Assembly: GCA_030248295.1 (NCBI GenBank)
Contig: JASANH010001140.1
Span: 1 to 64,000, forward strand
Direction: 5' to 3'
Origin: Mesodorylaimus sp. YZB2_4
Lineage: Eukaryota > Nematoda > Enoplea > Dorylaimida > Dorylaimidae
DNA: 64,000 nt
Made by a program: the position numbers and the translations under genes. This document shows positions 9,318 to 21,163 of this stretch, in pieces; the first letter of the stretch is position 1, and the number at the start of each line of letters is the position of its first letter. Below the pieces are notes generated by a model. The model did no database searches, was not told the origin of the DNA, and saw only the letters and a program-made list of their open reading frames with translations.

Positions 9318-9664
9318 CTTCTGCGGAAAATTTGGCCAACGAAGTGAAATGTTGAAAATGGAATATTTTACGGATCCAGAAGCATTTTTCAAATTGCTTT
9401 TCGATCCAGCGGTTTGCACCAAGACAGTACGAATCGTCAACGACAAAATGGTGGCAGTACACTACGACCTGCAAGACGAATTTGTGGAAGTGTTAGCTAA
9501 TACGAATACAGTCATTGCTGCATATACGACAGCACAAGCTCAGCTCAAACTGTACAGTTACATCGAACGCCTTCAAGAACGTGTCCTGTATTTTGACACC
9601 GACTCTCTACTCTACAACGAGGGTCCCGACGACGAATATCATCCCGAAATTGGTCATTATCTGG

Positions 9665-9728
9665 GTAAACACTGTGTTTTGATTTTTTTAAAGCCCTTTT
9701 CTGAAAAAATGTGTCATGCTTTTAATTG
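9665..9728 (+). other. polB intron 8 with degraded 3' splice site
   Basis: The donor GGTAAAC follows HYLG after motif C. The next coding block (EMTDELEKDFG) begins after CTTTTAATTG, where no AG precedes the exon. The acceptor therefore appears mutated. The exact 3' boundary is uncertain by a few bases. Confidence 0.6.
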
Positions 9729-10105
9729 AAATGACGGATGAATTAGAAAAAGATTTCGGAAGCGGCAGCTACATTACTGAATATGTCAGTGGCGGCCCCA
9801 AGCATTACGCCTTCAAGGTATGGAGTACGAGAGAACACAAAGAAAAGATATGCATGAAAGTCAAGGGATTCAAAATCAGCCACGACCTTGCATCCGAAAT
9901 CAATTTTGACAACCTGCGTGGAAAGGTTCATGCGTTTGTTCAAGAGCGAAATCGTCAGGAAACCGTTGTACATATTCAACGTATCGAGCGCACGGCGGAG
10001 AGAAACGTGGTTACGGTGATTAGAAAGAAAGTGTATCGTGTGACTTACGATAAACGCGTGATTATGCCTGACTTTTCGACAGTCCCTTATGGTCACAAGC
10101 GCTAA

Positions 10106-11615
10106 GTTTTTTTGGCCTTTCTGCATTACAGAAATTTGTGCCACTTTATGGAATTGTTCATACACATTGTATGCTATATGGACCATAGCCTGACTACTAC
10201 TGTATAATACAAAAACCAAGATTGTGAATGAATTTTGTCATGGGGTGGTGAAAGACGCTTGCGAATGAGGCGGACGGTATGAGAGACAGCATGCGAGACA
10301 AGCTTGGGGACGAGGCTTGGGGGCTCAGTGGGGGCATGTGAAAGCTAAGGCGCCGTCTGGTCGAACATGGTAAGCATAAAGCGACGGGCTTGTCTGACGT
10401 CAGGGGGAGGGGGCTCATATACAATGCACGTGGCTATCTTAATGCATGTGCCTATACCCACGTGTTTGTACCATAGCGGGAGGGATAACTACTAACGTCG
10501 CCTGCTGTTCCGAACCAATTCTTATTCGGGCGTTTTTGTTCTCGTCCATGCGGCATTGGTTTAGCCACCTAAAGGATGGAAACAGCTTTAAAATTAAAAT
10601 CTAACCCAAATAAATAGTGACAACTCACAGATTCATCGCCAACATAATACCTAACAATTCGGTCGGACCATTGACTGGTAAACGGTACAAGTAGGCCCGA
10701 AAGCGCTTATCACTGTTTGAAGGAAATTCTTCCGTCAAGATGTTTTTCGTTTTTCTTTCGATTAATGTACTATAGATTCGGCATTATGTTGCGGATAGCC
10801 ACGAAAATTGGTGTTATTCGACCAGCGATAACCATCGGCTGCATGGGCTCCTGGAAAAAAAGCATGAGGTAGAAAAAGCGCACTAAGCCTTACATATTTT
10901 AAAAACTTAATGGGCTTTTGAGCGGGTTATTTGAAAATCTGACCACCAGTTGGACGGAATGGTGCTCGAACTGATAACTTCGACCTGTCCACATTATTTT
11001 AAAAAATAAAACTTACTGCAGTTTTTTTCAAAAACGTGCTACAAAGGAGTATACTAACTCAAGATTTTATTAGCATCTATCGACGTCAACATCGCGTGAC
11101 AAAACCATATATTGCATGGCGCTGAGCGGTTTTTCTGACGAGCCCATGACGATTCTTGACTTTGTACAAAATTGCAGGTGTTATACGACAAATCGATATC
11201 GAGCACCAAGCAAACTTTCGTAAAAGAGCTCTGACTTGAAAATTTGGTCCAAGATTAGGCCTAAAGCACACTTTTAGAAAACAAGTTCACGTTTTAGACC
11301 TATTGCAAAAACTGAATGCACCTAACGTACGGCGTTTTACCTCTAGACTTCTGATAAAGTGACGATGACAAAATAACTATGATTCGAAACGGAATCAATT
11401 AGGCATTTTCGAAAAACTGGCATGCATTCAACTCTTCTGTTCAAAAACTGCGAGCATTCTAAGAACAGCAAATCCAGGAATCTTCTATGGTTTTAGTACA
11501 GTACCTTACCTAACATGACGCTTCGTACAATACCGCGTAAATTTCCATATCCATTAACGTTAAAACAAAAAATTACCAACAAAAACATTTTGATCACCAA
11601 AAAGTCCGTACAGGT
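10106..11615. other. Polinton right flank and unassigned sequence
   Basis: No supported gene. The first 390 bp after the polymerase stop contain a G-rich stretch (CAGGGGGAGGGGGC near 10,401) and two CACGTG-type E-boxes (10,428 and 10,460). They may be the right terminal repeat of the Polinton, but its left partner is outside the window. From about 10,500 to 11,615 the sequence is AT-rich with only short random frames. Confidence 0.4.
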
Positions 11616-11779
11616 ACAGTATAATGTGTTGCGGGTGCCGCTAAGAGGAATCGTGCCATTGTATTCGCACCTCGTCCCGTTGACGTATCAGCCAATATAA
11701 CGCGTGTAATTAAAAAGATAAGAAAAAACTTTGTCCAACTCATTTTTTCGAGTAGGTCAGCTTCAAGTCTCAGCTTCAC
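11594..11779 (-). pseudogene. Truncated fold-back-element gene: secretory leader only
   Basis: The frame includes ADLLEKMSWTKFFLIF followed by STGRGANTMARF, then diverges and stops. It is the homologue of the frames at 34,184-34,582 and 34,969-35,275. A hydrophobic leader after the internal Met suggests secretion or membrane insertion. The body of the protein is missing. Confidence 0.45.
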
Positions 11780-12291
11780 ATCTAGTATATCTGTAAGGAA
11801 AAATCTATTCCTACAGATCTGAAATATTGTAACGAGACATAGCTTCTTGCTTCTATCAGAAGACAGTACTTCTCACCCCTCACCCAAAAAAGCTAATTTT
11901 GTTAAATATTTCAATTTCGAATCAAGAAAAGTCGTCAGTAGCCATATCCGGTTGCTAGGAGATGGGCGCGCGAGACCCCCGCAAGCTAGTTTTTTCAAAA
12001 TTTCAAATTTGAATGGAACCAGGAGCTGTCGTTAGCTGGCCCAGCGTAGGGGGGGGGGCTAACACCCGCCCGCCTAATTAATTAATAAACTTTTTCGCTT
12101 AATTAATTAGACGCGTTAAGACTAGCTGGGGGGGGGGGGGGGGGCGGGCTAGCTAGCCGACTTGATGACGCCACGCGAGCCCGCGCGCGGCTTACCAATC
12201 AGAATCGAGAGGGGGCGTGGCTTAGCAGTCACGTGACCTCACCCGTCAGCCAATCAGATGTAATAGAGGCCTGACATGATAGAATGGGGTA
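11616..12291 (-). mobile_element. Solo arm of the fold-back element family
   Basis: This 676-bp stretch is related to the arms of the palindromic element at 33,667-35,788. Its outer end (AGAATGGGGTA at 12,291) matches the arm ends, and its inner part (GTTGCGGGTGCCGCTAAGAG) matches the left-arm gene body past the repeat boundary. It keeps the CCAAT boxes, TCACGTGAC E-box, poly-G tracts, donor- and acceptor-like sites and the start of the secretory-leader frame on the minus strand (MSWTKFFLIFLITRV). The other arm is absent, so it is a truncated or recombined copy. Confidence 0.7.
12040..12150. repeat. Poly-G tracts with AT-rich TTAATTAA blocks
   Basis: G runs near 12,047-12,058 and 12,128-12,145 flank alternating TTAATTAA motifs (12,077-12,111). 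Similar G/C runs sit at the same place in both arms of the fold-back element (about 33,811 and 35,634), so this is a conserved part of that family with quadruplex-forming potential. Confidence 0.75.
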
Positions 12292-13847
12292 GGTTCTTTG
12301 ATACGAATCATACTAATGACGATGACCACAAACTGTCAGATTGAGCTGTTTCCTCATTCTGCTTCAAGCACTCTACACCAATTAATACTTTGCTTCAAAA
12401 AGGAGTCTGCTTATCGAGACTACAAAAACCTTTAGACCAGCCACTGCATTCCAATACTTCACAGCTTGGAGTGCCTGGTCTAACTCGGCGACAATTTTTT
12501 TGAAATTTTTTTTTTCATTATTGAAGATTCCGATGCACAGTAGCAACTTCAAACTTTCGAACACAGATTTAGAGCACTTTTTTGAGGTAGTCTAATCAAG
12601 TGGCAAAATGATTGTTACGTAAAATTGAAGCTGTGAATATGTAGAATTATTCCGCTAAAGCAGTTTTCTTAGATACTGCTTTGTCATCTTGAATAGAAGA
12701 TCATGGATAGAAGCGCACCAGGATGTAATGCGACATGGAGATTCACCATTCATCCTTAATAATTTCTTATCATTTTTCAGATTTTTTCAGCCATCCAAAT
12801 CAGCTTCCAATATGCGTCGAATATTTCACTGCAACCTCACACTCGCATAGAGCAGCTAACTGTGACTGTGCTCATTTCCTTCAGCTTTTGTAGCTTTAGT
12901 ATGAAGGAAAAGTGTAAACGACTTTCCTTCATAGTTGTGCATTAGAAAAATGGGTAGCTTATTTTAGTAGGGTATTTTTCCGTTCTTATTCGCGGCATGC
13001 ACCTGGTAGCGGCAGTTTTTGATTATAACCCTCGCACACCCATTGCAAAAATGCAAAAACTTCGAGATTCCTTCGAAAACCAACCGCTTGGTCGAAAACA
13101 CACAAACGATCAGAGGATAGTGTCAAGTGCGACTGCGATCTCAGCAATCTTTTATCACTTGGATGGTCATGTTATTGGAAACTGGTGTTAAGACACGTCC
13201 GCGAAATTACTGGAATCAAGTCTTTCATGACGTCGAGATGGCTTCTCACGTTTACTTTGAACCGCGCTCAGCAAACTGGATCATCAGCAAAACTGGAATT
13301 TCACGAAAGGCAACAGTGAGAAATACGGGAGGGCTGCGTGAATACAGCAAGGCAGCTCTGGAAAAGTGGATTATATGTCTTGTTTTGAGGATTTTAAGGA
13401 TCGACAGCGTTGCATTTGTTCCTGGATCTGGCCTCGTTGCATAAAAAAAGAGACAAGTCAACTCAATAAGAAAACTGGTCTCCCGCCCAGGACCATGGGG
13501 TCCTGAGAACCCCAGATGACTTCAACACAGTAGTATGTACTTATTATTGGGGTGTATTGGACCCCGCACAGAAAAGATGCGCAGGAGTAGGCAGAAAAAA
13601 AGTGAAAGTGAAAAGAAAACCATCCATAGAATTGTTTTTGGATGATCAAAATCAGTATGATCCAATAATCGATATGATTGGCGGATTAGGTGATTGATCG
13701 ATCGCCCGATCATAAGGATGACTGAGTATAGGCGCAGTCTCGGAGAAAATGTTTTGCCTCAGTTTACACAGACTGTTTAAGTTACTAGGCATGTCAAATG
13801 GCATGGCAAATCGGAGTTGTCAACGTTATCGAGTTAGTAAAGTTATA
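12292..13847. other. No gene seen
   Basis: AT-rich sequence with short frames only (for example 12,997-13,191 and 13,127-13,444) that resemble no family I know. A small inverted repeat, ATGAAGGAAA at 12,901-12,910 and its complement at 12,923-12,932, surrounds AGTGTAAACGAC. Confidence 0.5.
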
Positions 13848-13893
13848 AAAAGTGTAAAACGATAAGAGGACTCTCTTATCGTTTTACACTTTT
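13848..13893. repeat. Perfect 21-bp hairpin with 4-nt loop
   Basis: Left arm 13,848-13,868 (AAAAGTGTAAAACGATAAGAG), loop GACT, right arm 13,873-13,893, with no mismatch. It lies outside any recognisable element or frame. It could be a hairpin RNA, the fused ends of a tiny inverted-repeat element, or a replication-generated palindrome. Confidence 0.9.
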
Positions 13894-15266
13894 CATAAAA
13901 AAAGCACACGAAAACTAATCAGTTGCGTAGTGAATCAGTCATTTATTCAATTCGAATACGACATTCAATCACTGTGGAATCTCTTGACTATTCTGATAAA
14001 TTATCGAAAATATTCTGTCGCAGCAGTCATCAAAGTTTTAGCTCAAAGCCAAACACATGCTTTCGCTGTCTCGCATGTGAGAAAGGTTTTTCCGCAGACA
14101 ATAGTTTTCGTAAGCAGTTTTCTTAGTCCATGAAGTCTTTTTATCGCAGCACACGTGGGTATGTAGTTGTTTTTATGAGTTGACTTGTCTTATCTTTTAT
14201 GCCATGGGGCCAGCTGGGGAAAACTCAAAAAATGCAATCAATTGATTTTTGGAATGTAAGCAGGTATTGTAAAGCTACTTGCAGTCTCAAGTTTTTAGAG
14301 GTTATAGTGGGCCTCAGTCCATCCCAGCCGGGTACTGTACGCTTCTCATTCGTGGACTGTCTTCAAGCTCTCGGGCAAGAAATCGACGAAGTAAATACGT
14401 ATATTTTGAACCTGTGCCAGCTTCGTCTTTGGGATTGTGAAAGCGCAATCGAACAATTCGCAATGTCTTTATACTGACCACTGACTGTGAGCTCTCTGCG
14501 ACAGAGCGGCACACTGGTTTGATCGCGCCCAGATTTGTATGTTCGACAATCAGTGAACTCTTTCTCAGACTTCAATGGACCCTGAAAACTCGACGACCAG
14601 TATGAATGCAAGAAAATCTGAAAAATGAGTATAAAAGCGACTAAGCCTAGAGTACTGCTTACAAAGAAAGGCCACAAACCATTTCTGGTTTGGAAATAGT
14701 TTGCGGAGGACCATCAATGGGGTTTGCCAACAATTTGCAAACAGTTTGCAAATATGGGTTTGCGGTGTTTGTGACCTCTTAGAGGGCGGGTGGCGCGGGC
14801 TATTGTTCTCATTGCCGGCAGTGTTTGACGGGCCAAAAAGCGCAAGGGGAAAAAGGGGAGGACGGATGAGCTCAGCCCCTAGACGTTTTTGCTGTAAGAG
14901 TAAAAAATTCTTTTCAATTACCTACAAGGTCAAGCACTTAACAGAGGCGTATTTTGAGGGCATACAGCTAGCGATGGAAGCCACCAACTAAGAAATTTGA
15001 GTGCATACGTGGTCACCTCTTCTACAGGTTTACGGGTGGTTTTCCTCTCACCTGGTCACTTATTTTACATCAGTGGCAGGGCAACCACCCAGTGGATCAC
15101 TTATTTAACGTCAGTGGCCATCCTTCAAGGAAGCAACGGCAAACCTCGGAAATCTCTGGGGGAGATGCTACCCTGGAGCGGGGGGACGTTTTACAGGCAG
15201 AACCCCGAATTGCCATCACTGCGAGTTTGAAGATGTGCTGGCGTGGAAGGTAAGCGCTGACAAGGT
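13894..15266. other. No gene seen; small direct repeats
   Basis: Short frames only. A segment with repeated GTTTGC words lies at about 14,699-14,765. A degenerate 42-bp direct repeat (CACTTATTTWACRTCAGTGGC) occurs near 15,057 and 15,099. Confidence 0.4.
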
Positions 15267-15412
15267 AACAATACCCACCGAATCAGCAGGGCTAGGAAAA
15301 TATTTTGCCGCGGCAAAACTTTTCAGATCCGCCCCGTTCTCATACTACACGCTCGAGAAATATTTTCTGAGGATCGCCAAACGAGCGCCGTTTTTGATAT
15401 AAGCAGTCAAAA
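15267..15412 (-). repeat. Left copy of a 146-bp inverted repeat carrying a reverse-transcriptase C-terminus
   Basis: Related in inverted orientation to 18,465-18,610. On the minus strand it encodes LTAYIKNGARLAILRKYFSS and a stop, the same C-terminal peptide as the right copy apart from a single change. Confidence 0.75.
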
Positions 15413-18239
15413 CCCGAGCATCAAAAGCCGATGTGCGCACACCGCATGACGCGGAAATCTCAAAATTTTCAATTTTTTTTTCAAGAATTTCTATAAGAGG
15501 TGTAATAGCGGTGCAATGAAAAGTATTTTGTGTCAATCAGAAATTTAGCGGCTACAAAAACGAGTATTTCGTGAATTGTTGGCGATCTCATTCCTGGGGA
15601 ATTGGACGAATCTGATTAAATCGCTGAGCCATCAGTGTCGTTGGTGGACTGTTCCAATTTATATCCAGTTGCGGACGATAGAACGCGATATCTGTTGCTG
15701 AAAAAAAGGAAAAACGGCGTCGTCGGCATGTGTAAGTATGGTTTTTGTATTTAATATCGGCCTGATTCAGGCTCTGGAAACTGACGGTAAATTTTTGGCC
15801 GCTAATTTTATAACAGTCGAATGGCTCATACTGTACCGTAAAATTAATTAGGAAAATACAGGAAACTGAATTATGCGAATTAGCAAGTTTGGCAATTTTA
15901 CGACAAGTCTGCAGCTTGCCTATCCCCTAAATTTGTTTCCTTTCAGGTGTTGGTGGCAACGAAATATTCGCCATCCGATAAGACTCCATTCCGGCTGTGC
16001 AAGAGGTTTGTCAGATGGCTTACTTATCTCGCTGCTGAATAGGATACAATAGAGAAGAGCTCCAATATATGCGAAACAGTCTTTGCTTTATGGTTGACAA
16101 ATAATGGTCTCCATCTGTTCTGGTTTTTGTATTTTGCAGTGTACTTTTGGTGCAAATGGCTAGCCTGTATTAGGGATAACTATTAAAATGATTAATTTCC
16201 TGCTTCAGGCCTCCCTCAAATCCTGCGAGCGAAGCATATTATTGGCTTTTGCATCAGTCCCGGCGAGAACCTTGCTTCTAGTGATTTTAAGAGTGATGAT
16301 AAAGAGATTTGTACACGTGGCATTTTAGGGCTCGGTTTAGTGTGATGTCTTACAAAATATCTTGGCATCTCATCGCATCCCACATTCATTTTTGGAAGAA
16401 AAGCGCCACATCATGCCTTCTAAAATCGGCAAGTTTTCCAATACTTCTGACCACCAACGGCACCGTCTGCTTCCCTGTTCGTGAGTGTACACTCGCATTA
16501 GATAATGGGTGGTCTTTGAGTAGGTTTCTGCCAAGAAGACTACGATGGTCGATTTCGTTGTTGGAACATTGTCGTCGTGATCGGAAATGACCGCTTTCGC
16601 TGACGCCGCTGCCTTATATCAATCATCCAGAGTCTAAAAACCACAGAATCAGGTTACAACCGAACCTAATTACTAGGAAGAAACTGTGCCCTTTAATTAT
16701 CCGTTCTTGGATACAGTATTTCTTCAAATTTGTATCCACTTTTAACTAACGATTAGGCAACGATACGATAATTTGAAAAAAATTGCGTTGCATTTTTAAA
16801 GACTTATTCGCTATTCCAGAATTACTCTGTGTATTTAAAAAAATTACCTTTCGAACTGGAAAAGCGTGTTTCGGAAGTCTATCGCATTTCGGAAGTTCCG
16901 ACGGAAAAAAGCGGCCGCGAACCTGTGAACGTTTCTTAAAAGGATAGGGTCCTCGATGCCCAAAATTTTGCAACACTCTGCGTCAGCCGGGTTTCGTTAA
17001 AGGCGAAAAATGATAAGGCGCTCTGGTTTAATGGTGGCCGCAAACGACGTACTTGAGATCGATGGCGGAATTGAAGGCTTCGCAAAATGCTCATTAGTCA
17101 AATAACACGATCCCAACATGATACAATCGCGCATTGATTCATGACAGCTTTTAGACAGCGAAATTAGAAAAAGGTAGCGTGAAAAATCTTCTTGTTTTGA
17201 AAGTTTGTCGCGCCGTGTGCGCACATCGGTTCTCTGTGCAACAGAGCTCCACGCGATATCGGCCGGCTTGGATACTCTGTTAACGAGCGCCAGTCTCGCG
17301 TACCTACTCGGGACCCTGCTCGAGCTCCACTCTACCGCTAGCAGCAGACAAATATTCAGAATGTGGCACTTGTGCGCGCGAGCCGGGTGTACGGTAAGCG
17401 GTATAATTTGCTCAGATTTCTTATATTCGCTACAACTAACACGCATTTCACACATATTCCAACAAAAATTTGACTATAGACTCGCAAGAATTTTAGGAAT
17501 AAACGAATATTGCATAAACACCGAATAAACGAACATTGGCATGGATTTTCAGAATAGGTGCTCACAGAAAACGTTTCTACCTTGGAATATAATTCCCGCA
17601 ATAGCAACCTGGAAATAAAAAAGGTTCCGTCTCTTCAAATGTGAAAACGCAAAAAACTTCTCATCCATGCAAAGCCAATCTGCCATGCACAAAACATGCG
17701 AAGAATTCAGCGATTTCAGAAAAACAGAAAAGATGAATAAAAAGGATCAAGAAAACCTGAGGTTTTACAGCACAATAGGATCCACAAGCACTTAGCATAG
17801 AGGTCCGCGAGCAATGAAAATAGGAATACAACTCACCTATTTTTCCACGAGAGCTGTATTTCTCAAAATGTCAAGCGATTGACAAATACTTTCGAGAGCC
17901 TCGACGATTTCTTCTTAACACACCGCCATTTCTCCTGAATACCTGAACAAATCTTCCATGGAGTGGCTTGTTTGAAATCGAGAACTAGCTGGAATAGCTT
18001 AACAGATAAGCAAAAGCAATACCGAAATTATAAAAGGAAGCTTCAAAATTCACAGCTTAAAATTCAACTTCGGCCACGTTGGTGACGAAAGAATGCCCGT
18101 GAAAACTCCAAACTAACTGCAAATAAAAAATTAAGCAGCCTTTCTTGTAGAGCAGATTTTTCTCCATCAAAATATCTATTTTCACTGGGTCCTTACAACT
18201 GAAAATTTTGAGAAAAAGGACTTGGAAAAAATCTTTGCG
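15413..18239. other. No gene seen
   Basis: About 2.8 kb between two inverted retroelement fragments. Open frames are short, overlap on both strands and show no conserved motif. The sequence is AT-rich with moderate complexity. I see no terminal repeats that would make it an element of its own. Confidence 0.4.
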
Positions 18240-18610
18240 TTCACTCCCGCTCCCGAGCGCGCTCGAGTGTTCGCTCCATATGCAAGAGCGTTGAACTCGA
18301 GGGGACTCAGCCTATCCAAGAGCGCTAATACCCGATTTCAGGTATTAGCTCGAAGCCGCTGGTTATCTGGAGTTCCACCGCGCCCCGTCAGCATTGTCCG
18401 CGTGGTGGCGCTCCAGATGCTCTGGAAACACATCAGCATTTGTTGCTCAGATGTCGCTTTAAGCTTTTGACTGCTTATATCAAAAACGGCGCTCGTTTGG
18501 CGTTTCTCAGAAAATATTTCTCGAGCGTGTAGCATAAGAATGGTGCGAATCTGAAAAGTTTTGCCGCGCTAAATTATTTTCCCAGCCCCGATGATTCGAT
18601 AGGTATTGTT
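18240..18610 (+). pseudogene. Retroelement reverse-transcriptase C-terminal fragment
   Basis: One frame contains RFQVLARSRWLSGVPPRP. After a frame change it continues as HCPRGGAPDALETHQHLLLR followed by Cys and by YIKNGARLAFLRKYFSS and a stop at about 18,530. A short C-x-G-G-A, then His and Cys pattern after an R-x-R-W-L-S-G-V stretch resembles the C-terminal zinc-like end found in many invertebrate non-LTR or related reverse transcriptases. The upstream RT domain is missing. The last 146 bp are shared in inverted orientation with 15,267-15,412. Confidence 0.4.
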
Positions 18611-20777
18611 AAAGCGCCTTCGGCGCATATAGTGTATCCATGGTTGAGTTGGCCCACGACGTACTACGATGCATAGATTAAATGAAGGGAAGAACTGATA
18701 CTTTGGTTCTGTCATTGCTCTTTAAAACTTTAAGAATTGAAAGAAGTTTTTCGCTGAACATGATCAATCAGACGTCTCAAAAATTCTTCGCCAGATCGTA
18801 GACATGATGGATTTTTTTAACTTATCGAAATTTCTAATAGACATCATTGCAACTTCATTATGATCCCATCACAATTTATTCGAAATACCTTTTAAATCGT
18901 CACAAACCCTTAATGCCTGCTCGTTCCATGACCTAGTCAATACATATCCTTGTCACTTATTCGATGAGCCTGATGTATTCTCAAACGATCCAACGCGTGA
19001 ACGACCAAACGCCTTGAAAGTTATGCGTGGATATTAGGGTACAGTAGGAATGTCATTGGCTGACAACACCGTTCATCTTCCACCTCCACCAACCCAACAG
19101 TATTACAGTAGCTTGGGAGCCACCAAGGATGGGCCCAAGACGAGAAAAAGACTTCAACCAAAATTCCCGTCTATGACAAGGTATTAATAAATATCGTTAC
19201 CATAATAACCCGGGTCTGACAAAAGAGTTTTGAGCCTACTACACTAAATCAAGCAAATCTTCATCTGAAAATTCGAATTTTAACTTTGCAAAGTAACTTG
19301 TATTCTAAGCCAACATCGCGTAAGCGACGGCGAAAAATAATCTTCAAAAATACGAAAATTTTTATACTCACGTAACCTGAAAAATTTTTTAATATCGAAA
19401 TTTGTAATCTTTAATAGTCAAAGCCCTTAAACCAAAAAAGTAAGGATTTTTGATGTCCAGATCGATTCGAAATGAATTCTTGAAACATCTACAGCGCGCC
19501 GTCGACTCGCCCAACAACGGCGAAAAGTTGCTCGCCGCCAATTCTTTTTTGGCAATTTACACTTCGCCGTCGCTGTCGCCGTCAAGAAAAACCGTCCACG
19601 GCTCAAAAACCGCTACCGTTTCCCTGAAACTTATTTTTACCCAACTTTCGCCGTCGCCGTCGTTAGTATAAATCGGCCTTGACGCGGCTCTTCAGCTTCG
19701 CGCTCTCGTCGGCTTCTGATCAATCGATGATGGAAAACCGAATTTCACGATTTAAGAGTTGTTTACTTGCTCAATCGAAAGAGCAAATCGTGCTGCATCG
19801 AAATATGCCCAAGTAAGTACGCAATTTTGACGTTCACATTCAGTTAGGCCCATAAAACTAAAATTGCTCTCATAATTATGTCATGGCACTGGTGGCTATA
19901 GGGTTGTTCGACCGGAGCGGGTCATTTTTTTAGCATGAAACTTGATAAAACTGTAAGAGAGGTCCTGCCAGATGTGCCCCCGCATCGCTTCTTAGAATTT
20001 ATCCTGCAGAAATGTTTCTATTCATCTTTAAAATCAAGAGGCCATTTTTGCTAAAATTTGTGTGGTCTCAAATGGCTTTCTTTATAGTTCAGTGGAGTTT
20101 AGCAAATATAATTTGCCTAAATAAATTCTAAATCTCGATAAACCAATAACCTGCTCCTCTTCGCTTCTCTTCTGCTTATTGACTTTACACTTTACACTTT
20201 CAGGCTAGAGCTGCAGTTTAATGAAAGGTTAGTCAAAAAAAGGCCAGACTTATTCAGTAAGCCCTTTTGGTTCTCCTAGAACAAAGTGCAGCGAATAAAA
20301 TGCATTATCAACGACGACGGATCGATTCCGCTGATTCACTCAAAGGAGAAGAGGTTTACAGCGGCCAGTGCCTGGTTTACAGCGGCTGGCCGGTTTTTTG
20401 CGATTTCGAACGAATCAGTAAAGATTTCATCGAACTTTACGTTGCCAAGCGCCTGGGGCTTAAAAGACATCTGTTTCTCCACGCATCTTTCCTCCTTTTT
20501 ATTTTCGAACTTGTTGGAAGTAAAGCTTGTTCCGCAATGGCACCGACTGAGCATCTGAAATGAGGCGAAGCTCTTTAACGGCACAGCACATTTTCGAAAT
20601 AGTACATAGACTGGATTCGACTAAGCACCGATACCTGGAATCCAACACTCCCTGAGATCATTTACTCTGACCAGAACCAAATATCTCTATGACTGCAGAT
20701 TTTATATCACTATCGTTTAATAACACGGACCTAACGACCATCAAATCACGATTCCCGAAAATGTTGACCCTGAAGAC
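18611..20777. other. No gene seen; flank of BEL-1
   Basis: No supported coding frame. GC-rich CGCCGTCG repeats occur near 19,567-19,590 and 19,646-19,662. A TTTACACTTTACACTTTCAG pyrimidine stretch lies near 20,185. Two overlapping 90-98 residue frames at 20,267-20,563 have no recognised motif and are probably chance. Confidence 0.4.
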
Positions 20778-20994
20778 TGTTGGGAAATGGTAGTTGCATT
20801 GATTGAAAGTGGGCTACGTTGAAGGAGGGATGTGTAAAAGCAACTTGCTACTCGAACTTTACTGTGAGCCCAATAAACAAGCTAGCGGGAAAGTGAGTGG
20901 TTAGGGTTCTGTTTAGTCCGGAAAAGCGGAAAGAGCACCGAAGAGCATAGCGTGGGAAGATATCGGCATTTACTCGAACTCGCAATACGCGACA
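20778..20994 (-). repeat. BEL-1 3' LTR (217 bp)
   Basis: Same length as 31,791-32,007 and closely similar by eye, with TG...CA ends. In element orientation it follows the env stop at 21,164. The sequence just before it is not purine-rich on the sense strand, so no polypurine tract can be assigned. Confidence 0.9.
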
Positions 20995-21163
20995 CTCAGG
21001 AGGCGAAAGTAGAAGCTGATTAGGGACAGAGGATAGATTTTATCACACATTATGTCGTCATATGCGTCTAGACTCTTCAGTGTTCTTGGTGATAATTTTG
21101 AAGGGAACGTGTTTGTTGGGAGAAGGCAGCTCGACGACGCGAATCGGATCATCCACGTGTGAA

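Larger units (their letters stand above)
5228..10105 (+). pseudogene. polB: Polinton protein-primed family B DNA polymerase, at least 9 exons, multiply broken
   Basis: The gene runs from ATG 5228 to TAA after GHKR at 10105. The N-terminal part (5228-6544) holds a variable repeat domain, then KKKRAIIEITNTDDLCCARA, a Polinton hallmark. A zinc-ribbon block follows (KCEHCPRFF, C-x2-C pairs, 6660-6860). Exonuclease motifs are Exo I FYDVEC (7014-7031), Exo II IAHNAEGYDGQFI and Exo III YCESDVTVLR. Polymerase motif A reads IEVLSLYP, with Glu where family B enzymes have catalytic Asp. Motif B is KLCLNS/FCGKFGQ across an intron and motif C is YFDTDS. Lesions: TAG at 5492-5494, frame changes near 6510-6545 and 6640-6655, TAG at 6769-6771, a frame change in an A-rich run near 7325-7340, and a lost splice acceptor near 9728. 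Replication of the element is its normal role; this copy should be inactive. Confidence 0.9.
1..10493. mobile_element. Polinton/Maverick element, one arm, degraded
   Basis: A retroviral-type integrase, an A32/FtsK-HerA-like packaging ATPase and a protein-primed family B DNA polymerase occur together, which is the diagnostic Polinton gene set. Genes from 1 to 3560 read leftwards and genes from 4055 to 10105 read rightwards from a shared central control region. The left end lies outside the window. The right end is uncertain: 10493 is proposed only because the reverse complement there begins AGTAGTTATC and Polinton termini usually begin with AG. No hexon-like major capsid, penton or adenain-type protease was recognised here; they may lie to the left or be lost. 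Most coding genes have stops or frameshifts, so this copy is probably dead. Confidence 0.85.

Noticed and set aside
12997-13444. Two overlapping frames of 64 and 105 residues
   Set aside because: No motif, no homologous copy in the window, no start or splice context; consistent with chance.
20267-20584. Overlapping frames of 82-98 residues on both strands
   Set aside because: Open in three frames at once with no recognisable domain, typical of a locally stop-poor stretch.
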